DNA from: Myxococcota bacterium
GTDB lineage: Bacteria > Myxococcota_A > UBA9160 > PR03
Direction of reading: 5' to 3'
DNA length: 36,734 nt
NCBI GenBank assembly: GCA_030066475.1
Contig: JASJBO010000064.1
Span: 1 to 36,734 of the forward strand
The notes below the pieces were generated by a model. That model ran no database searches and was not told the DNA's origin. It saw only the letters and a list, made by a program, of their open reading frames with translations. The position numbers and the translations under genes are program-made. Below are positions 32,288 to 36,734 of this stretch, one piece after another. How positions within the stretch are numbered: the first letter of the stretch is position 1; each line of letters starts with the position of its first letter.

Positions 32288-33600
32288 GCGCCCCGTACTT
32301 CCCCGACGTGGAGCCGATCCGCTACGAGGGCCCCGACACGGCCAGCCCGCTGGCGTTCCGCTGGTACCAGCCCGAGCAGCTCGTCCGCGGCGCGCGCATG
32401 GAGGACCACCTGCGCTTCGCGGTCTGCTACTGGCACAGCTTCTGCTGGCCGGGCAGCGACGTGTTCGGCGACGGCACCTTCGCGCGCCCCTGGCACGGGC
32501 CCGGCGACCCGCTCGCGCTGGCCGAGCGCAAGCTCGAGGCCGCCTTCGAGTTCTTCGAGAAGCTCGGCGTGCCGTTCTTCTGCTTCCACGACCGCGACCT
32601 GGCGCCCGAGGGCGCCAGCCTGCGCGAGAGCCACGCCCACCTCGACCGCCTGGTGGAGCGCGCCGGCCTCGAGATGGAGCGCACCCGGGTGCGGCTGCTG
32701 TGGGGGACGGCCAACCTGTTCGGCCACCCGCGCTACGCAGCGGGCGCCGCGACCAACCCCGATCCCGAGGTGTTCGCGTACGCCGCGGCGCAGGTGAAGC
32801 ACGTGCTCGAGGCGACCCACCGGCTGGGTGGCGCCAACTACGTGCTGTGGGGCGGACGCGAGGGCTACGAGACCCTGCTCAACACCGATCTGCGTCGGGA
32901 GGCGGAGCAGCTCGGGCGCTTCCTGGCGCTGGTGGCCGAGCACAAGCACCGGATCGGCTTCGCGGGCACCCTGCTGATCGAGCCCAAGCCGCACGAGCCC
33001 ACCAAGCACCAGTACGACCACGACGCGGCCGCGGTGTTCGCCTTCCTGCAGAAGTACGGGCTCGAGCGCGAGTACAAGCTCAACATCGAGGTGAACCACG
33101 CCACGCTCGCCGGCCACAGCTTCCAGCACGAGCTGGCCTACGCGATCGCGAACGGGGTCCTCGGCAGCGTCGACGCCAACCGCGGCGACCCGCAGTGCGG
33201 CTGGGACACCGACCAGTTCCCCAACGACGTCGAGGGCGCCGCGCTGGCGCTCTACGAGATCCTGCGCGGCGGCGGGCTCGGCAGCGGCGGCTTCAACTTC
33301 GACGCCAAGCTGCGCCGCCAGAGCGTCGACCCGCTCGACCTGTTCCACGCCCACGTGGGCGGCATGGACACGCTGGCGCGCGGCCTGCTCGCGGCGGCGC
33401 GCCTGCTCGAGGACGGCCGCCTCCAGGCCTTCGTCGACGAGCGCTATGCCGGCTGGGAGTCGGGGCTCGGCCGCGAGATCCTGGCGGGCAAGCGCAGCCT
33501 GGCCGAGCTCGAGGCGCACGTGCTCGAGAGCGACCGGGAGCCACGGCCGCGCTCGGGCCGCCAGGAGATGCTCGAGAACCTGGTGAGCCGCTTCCTCTGA
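32284..33600 (+). CDS. xylA: Xylose isomerase
   Basis: A 438-aa enzyme with all catalytic and metal-binding blocks of xylose isomerase. The His-Asp pair is in [15 protein letters not shown] and the hydride-shift region is [15 protein letters not shown]. Metal ligands lie in [54 protein letters not shown] and [11 protein letters not shown]. Length and motifs are of the longer, E. coli-like class II type. It interconverts D-xylose and D-xylulose. It is the second gene of the pentose operon, overlapping xylB, with the GH3 glycosidase 20 bases downstream. Confidence 0.95.
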   Translation: MSAPYFPDVEPIRYEGPDTASPLAFRWYQPEQLVRGARMEDHLRFAVCYWHSFCWPGSDVFGDGTFARPWHGPGDPLALAERKLEAAFEFFEKLGVPFFCFHDRDLAPEGASLRESHAHLDRLVERAGLEMERTRVRLLWGTANLFGHPRYAAGAATNPDPEVFAYAAAQVKHVLEATHRLGGANYVLWGGREGYETLLNTDLRREAEQLGRFLALVAEHKHRIGFAGTLLIEPKPHEPTKHQYDHDAAAVFAFLQKYGLEREYKLNIEVNHATLAGHSFQHELAYAIANGVLGSVDANRGDPQCGWDTDQFPNDVEGAALALYEILRGGGLGSGGFNFDAKLRRQSVDPLDLFHAHVGGMDTLARGLLAAARLLEDGRLQAFVDERYAGWESGLGREILAGKRSLAELEAHVLESDREPRPRSGRQEMLENLVSRFL

Positions 33601-33620
33601 GGCCACCGCCGGAGGCAACC

Positions 33621-36011
33621 ATGTCCGACGCTCTCGCCCGCGCACCGTTCCGCGACCCGGCGCTCTCGCCCGAGAAGCGCAGCCGCGACCTCCTGGCTCG
33701 GATGACCCGCGACGAGAAGATCGCCCAGCTCTGCTCGGTGTGGCTGATGCTCGACCCCGACGGCGGCGAGTTCGCGCCGTTCCAGGGCGCCATGGTCGAG
33801 GCGCGCGACCCCTCGGTGTCGCTGCGCCACGGCATCGGGCAGATCACGCGCCCCTTCGGCAGCCGGCCCGTGGAGCCGCGTGCGGGCACGCGCGCGCTCA
33901 ACGCCTTCCAGAAGCACCTGGTCGAGGACACCCGGCTCGGCATTCCCGCGATCGCGCACGAGGAGTCGCTGACCGGCTTCATGGCGCAGGGCGCCACGCA
34001 GTTCCCCTCGCCGCTCAACTACGGGGCGACCTGGGATCCCGACCTGATCCGCCGCGTGGCGGGCGTGATCCGGCGCCAGATGCGCGCCGTCGGCACGCAC
34101 CAGGCGCTGGCGCCGGTGGCCGACGTGATCCGCGACGCGCGCTGGGGGCGGGTCGAGGAGTGCGTCGCCGAGGACCCGCACCTGGTGGGCGCGATCGTGT
34201 CGGCCTACGTCGAGGGGCTCCAGGGCGACGACCTCGCCGACGGCATCGTGGCCACGCTCAAGCACTTCTGCGGCTACTCGGGCAGCGCCGGTGGGCGCAA
34301 CTTCGCACCCACCCAGGCCGGCCCGCGCGAGATGGCCGACCGCTTCCTGGTGCCGTTCGAGATGGCGGTGAAGACGGCCGGCGCGCGCAGCGTGATGAAC
34401 GCCTACCAGGAGGTCGACGGCCAGCCGGCCGCCTCGTCGCGCGAGCTGCTGACCGCGACCCTGCGCGAGCGCTGGGGCTTCGACGGCATCGTGGTGGCCG
34501 ACTACTTCGCGGTGAAGATGCTCCACCTGCTGCACCACACGGCCGAGGGGCCGGTGGAGGCGTCGGCGCAGGCGCTCGCGGCGGGCCTCGATGTCGAGCT
34601 GCCGCAGGGCGACTGCTACTGGACCGGGCTGGCCGAGGCGCTCGACCGCGGGCTCGTCGCGCCGGACGTGCTCGACGTCGCCGTCGACCGCGTGCTGCGG
34701 CTCAAGTTCGAGCTGGGGCTGTTCGAGCGGCCCTACGCCGATGCCGAGGCGGTCGTGCTGGAGCTGCCCGAGGAGCGGGCGCTGGCGCGCGACGTGGCGG
34801 CCCGCTCGATCACGCTGCTCGCGAACGACGGCGCGCTGCCGCTCCGGAGCGACGCGCGAGTCGCCGTGATCGGCCCCAACGCGGCCGACGACCTGGCCCT
34901 GTTCGGGAACTACAGCTTCCAGAACCACGTGGCCTCGCACTACCCCGACCGCCCGCTGCCGGTGCGTGCCCCCACTCTGCTCGACGTGCTGCGCGAGCGG
35001 CTGGGTGCCGACCGGGTCGAGTTCGCCCAGGGCTGTCGCATCCTGCGCGACCCGGGCGGCGATCCGCTGCGCCTGAATCCCGAGAGCGGCGGCGCTGTGG
35101 GCGGCGCCGCCCCGGCGCTCGACGCCGACCGTTCGGGCATCGCGCCGGCCGCCGAGGCGGCCGCGCGCGCCGACGTGGCCGTCGTCGTGGTGGGCGACAA
35201 GGCCGGGCACTTCCGCTCGGGCACGGTGGGGGAGGGCACCGACGCGAGCGACCTCGCGCTGCCCGGGGTCCAGCCCGCACTGCTCGCCGCGGTGCTCGAG
35301 ACGGGCACGCCCACCGTCGTGGTGCTCGTGAACGGGCGCCCGCCGGCGCTCGATGCGGTGGACGGGCGCGCCGCTGCGATCGTCGAGGCCTGGTTTCCCG
35401 GCCAGGACGGGGCCGCCGCCGTGGTGGACGTGCTGCTCGGCGACGCCAACCCGGGCGGCAAGACCACGGTGAGCTTCAGCCGCGGCGCCGGCGTGCAGCC
35501 GGCGGCCTACGATCACAAGGCGCTCGCCCGCGGGATCCCGCCGCATCCCGACTTCGAGCCGGTCTTTCCGTTCGGACACGGCCTGTCCTACACGCGCTTC
35601 GAGTACGAGGACCTCGCCCTCTCCGCCGATCGCGTGCCGACCGACGGCGCCGTCGAGGTGTCGTTCACGCTGCGCAACGCCGGCGACCGCGCGGGCGACG
35701 AGGTGGTGCAGCTCTACCTGCGCGACGAGGTCGCCAGCGTGACGCGGCCGGTGCAGGAGCTGCGCGGCTTCCGCCGCGTCGCGCTCGCGGCCGGCGCGGC
35801 GGCGCGGGTCCACTTCGAGCTGCCCGCGGCCCTGTTCGCGTTCACGGGCCCCGCGCTGCGCCGCATCGTCGAGCCCGGCCGGGCCGAGGTCCGCATCGGC
35901 GCCTCGAGCCGCGACTCGAGGCTCACGGCATCGCTCGAGCTGACGGGCACGGTGCACGAGGTGGGCGAGGAACGTCCGTTCCTGGCCGCCGCCCGGATCG
36001 AACCCCTCTGA
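33621..36011 (+). CDS. Glycoside hydrolase family 3 (beta-xylosidase/beta-glucosidase type)
   Basis: A 796-aa GH3 enzyme without signal peptide, so intracellular. The barrel domain has LGIPAIAHEESLTGFMAQGA, the conserved KHF (214-216) and the nucleophile D294 in GFDGIVVADYFAVKM. The (alpha/beta)6 sandwich has RSITLLANDGALPLRSD and VIGPNAADDLALFGNY, and a C-terminal fibronectin-III-like domain ends the protein (VPTDGAVEVSFTLRNAGDRA, GDEVVQLYLRDE). VFPFGHGLSYTRFEYEDL is the usual linker. Its position after xylBA points to cleavage of imported xylo-oligosaccharides, though beta-glucosidase activity is possible. CCGGAGG precedes the ATG. No transporter or regulator for the operon is in the window. 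Confidence 0.9.
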   Translation: MSDALARAPFRDPALSPEKRSRDLLARMTRDEKIAQLCSVWLMLDPDGGEFAPFQGAMVEARDPSVSLRHGIGQITRPFGSRPVEPRAGTRALNAFQKHLVEDTRLGIPAIAHEESLTGFMAQGATQFPSPLNYGATWDPDLIRRVAGVIRRQMRAVGTHQALAPVADVIRDARWGRVEECVAEDPHLVGAIVSAYVEGLQGDDLADGIVATLKHFCGYSGSAGGRNFAPTQAGPREMADRFLVPFEMAVKTAGARSVMNAYQEVDGQPAASSRELLTATLRERWGFDGIVVADYFAVKMLHLLHHTAEGPVEASAQALAAGLDVELPQGDCYWTGLAEALDRGLVAPDVLDVAVDRVLRLKFELGLFERPYADAEAVVLELPEERALARDVAARSITLLANDGALPLRSDARVAVIGPNAADDLALFGNYSFQNHVASHYPDRPLPVRAPTLLDVLRERLGADRVEFAQGCRILRDPGGDPLRLNPESGGAVGGAAPALDADRSGIAPAAEAAARADVAVVVVGDKAGHFRSGTVGEGTDASDLALPGVQPALLAAVLETGTPTVVVLVNGRPPALDAVDGRAAAIVEAWFPGQDGAAAVVDVLLGDANPGGKTTVSFSRGAGVQPAAYDHKALARGIPPHPDFEPVFPFGHGLSYTRFEYEDLALSADRVPTDGAVEVSFTLRNAGDRAGDEVVQLYLRDEVASVTRPVQELRGFRRVALAAGAAARVHFELPAALFAFTGPALRRIVEPGRAEVRIGASSRDSRLTASLELTGTVHEVGEERPFLAAARIEPL

Positions 36012-36019
36012 CCCGAGGC

Positions 36020-36036
36020 TGCCTCCCCCGGAGGCA
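36020..36036 (+). terminator. Hairpin after the GH3 gene
   Basis: TGCCTCC, a three-base CCC loop, then GGAGGCA: a perfect 7-bp stem 9 bases after the GH3 stop. There is no T-run after it, so it may act as a weak terminator or an mRNA-stabilising stem. Confidence 0.5.
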
Positions 36037-36117
36037 AACCCTGTCACGAAGTCGCGCCGTTTCTCGCCCGCGCGAGCCGAAAGTTGCGCAATCGGCTTCC
36101 GCTTCGGTGCAGACTAG

Positions 36118-36589
<472 letters not shown>

Positions 36590-36606
<17 letters not shown>

Positions 36607-36734
36607 GCGGCTCGCTGCGCGCGCCTTCGGCGCTTGCGGGGGTGCCTCCGAAGGTCGTCGTAGCCGGCGCGGCGACGGCCTTATGGACTTCGCTCGCCTG
36701 CGGCTCGCTGCGCGCGCCCTCCGGGCGCTTGCGA
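36590..36734. repeat. Dispersed-type repeat, two long copies, second running off the window
   Basis: Copies start at 36590 and 36683. Each begins ATGGACTTCGCTCGCCTGCG and stays identical for about 36 bases through GCTCGCTGCGCGCGCC. Each ends with a short variable bit and GCGCTTGCG. A shorter partial copy begins at 36564. They are GC-rich, with internal stem potential, and resemble intergenic REP-like elements rather than genes. Confidence 0.75.

Noticed and set aside
33444..36047. 867-codon minus-strand frame opposite the GH3 gene
   Set aside because: Shadow of the GH3 gene; no motifs, biased Arg/His/Leu composition.

Overview
The window is about 36.7 kb of very GC-rich DNA, and most of it is densely coding. 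The gene content fits an uncultured, environmental, deltaproteobacterium/Myxococcota-like Gram-negative. The evidence is two PEP-CTERM sorting signals, a CxxCH haem-binding protein, several luciferase-like flavin/F420-type oxidoreductases, a VAO-type cholesterol oxidase-like enzyme, and a GMC oxidoreductase. No rRNA, tRNA or CRISPR array was seen. The taxonomic guess rests on gene content only.

Region 1 (1-8116) holds ordinary accessory genes. These are a cut-off membrane protein behind a PspA-like coiled-coil protein, a haem-binding protein, a nucleotidyltransferase, a translationally coupled pair of reductase-like genes, a TauE/SafE exporter overlapping an APH-type kinase, an AbiEii/MNT-like nucleotidyltransferase with a possible small partner, and a SnoaL-like protein.

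Region 2 (8117-14758) is a scrapyard of broken genes and insertion-sequence remnants, with two intact islands inside it. Remnants include an IS91-type transposase start, a PEP-CTERM gene in several frames, an IS256-type transposase tail, a DAPG-hydrolase-like C-terminus joined to the start of a CocE/NonD hydrolase, and a frameshifted lipoprotein. The intact islands are a tightly coupled cassette (740-aa protein of unknown function, DUF1360 membrane protein, 97-aa Cys-Cys protein, and a decayed fourth gene) and a putAbiC-like membrane protein linked to phage abortive infection.

Region 3 (14759-19108) has an LLM-class flavin oxidoreductase, a class II cholesterol oxidase-like flavoprotein with the flavinylation-type His, and a PEP-CTERM surface protein whose reading frame runs into glgX.

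Region 4 (19054-26517, minus strand) is a compact five-gene operon: a gluconate-2-dehydrogenase-subunit-3-like protein with a glycogen-binding-like E-set segment, a GMC oxidoreductase, two cupin proteins of about 400 aa, and the glycogen-debranching enzyme GlgX. The combination suggests oxidative processing tied to a glucan or sugar, but the substrate is unknown.

Region 5 (26818-30753) holds a START/SRPBCC-like domain fused to an alpha/beta hydrolase, a methyltransferase, an internally deleted LLM remnant, an intact MSMEG_2516-like LLM oxidoreductase, and a small secreted protein.

Region 6 (30806-36734) is a pentose operon (xylulokinase, xylose isomerase, GH3 glycosidase) followed by a P-II nitrogen regulator. 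Its stop codon lies inside a cluster of repeats that runs off the window.
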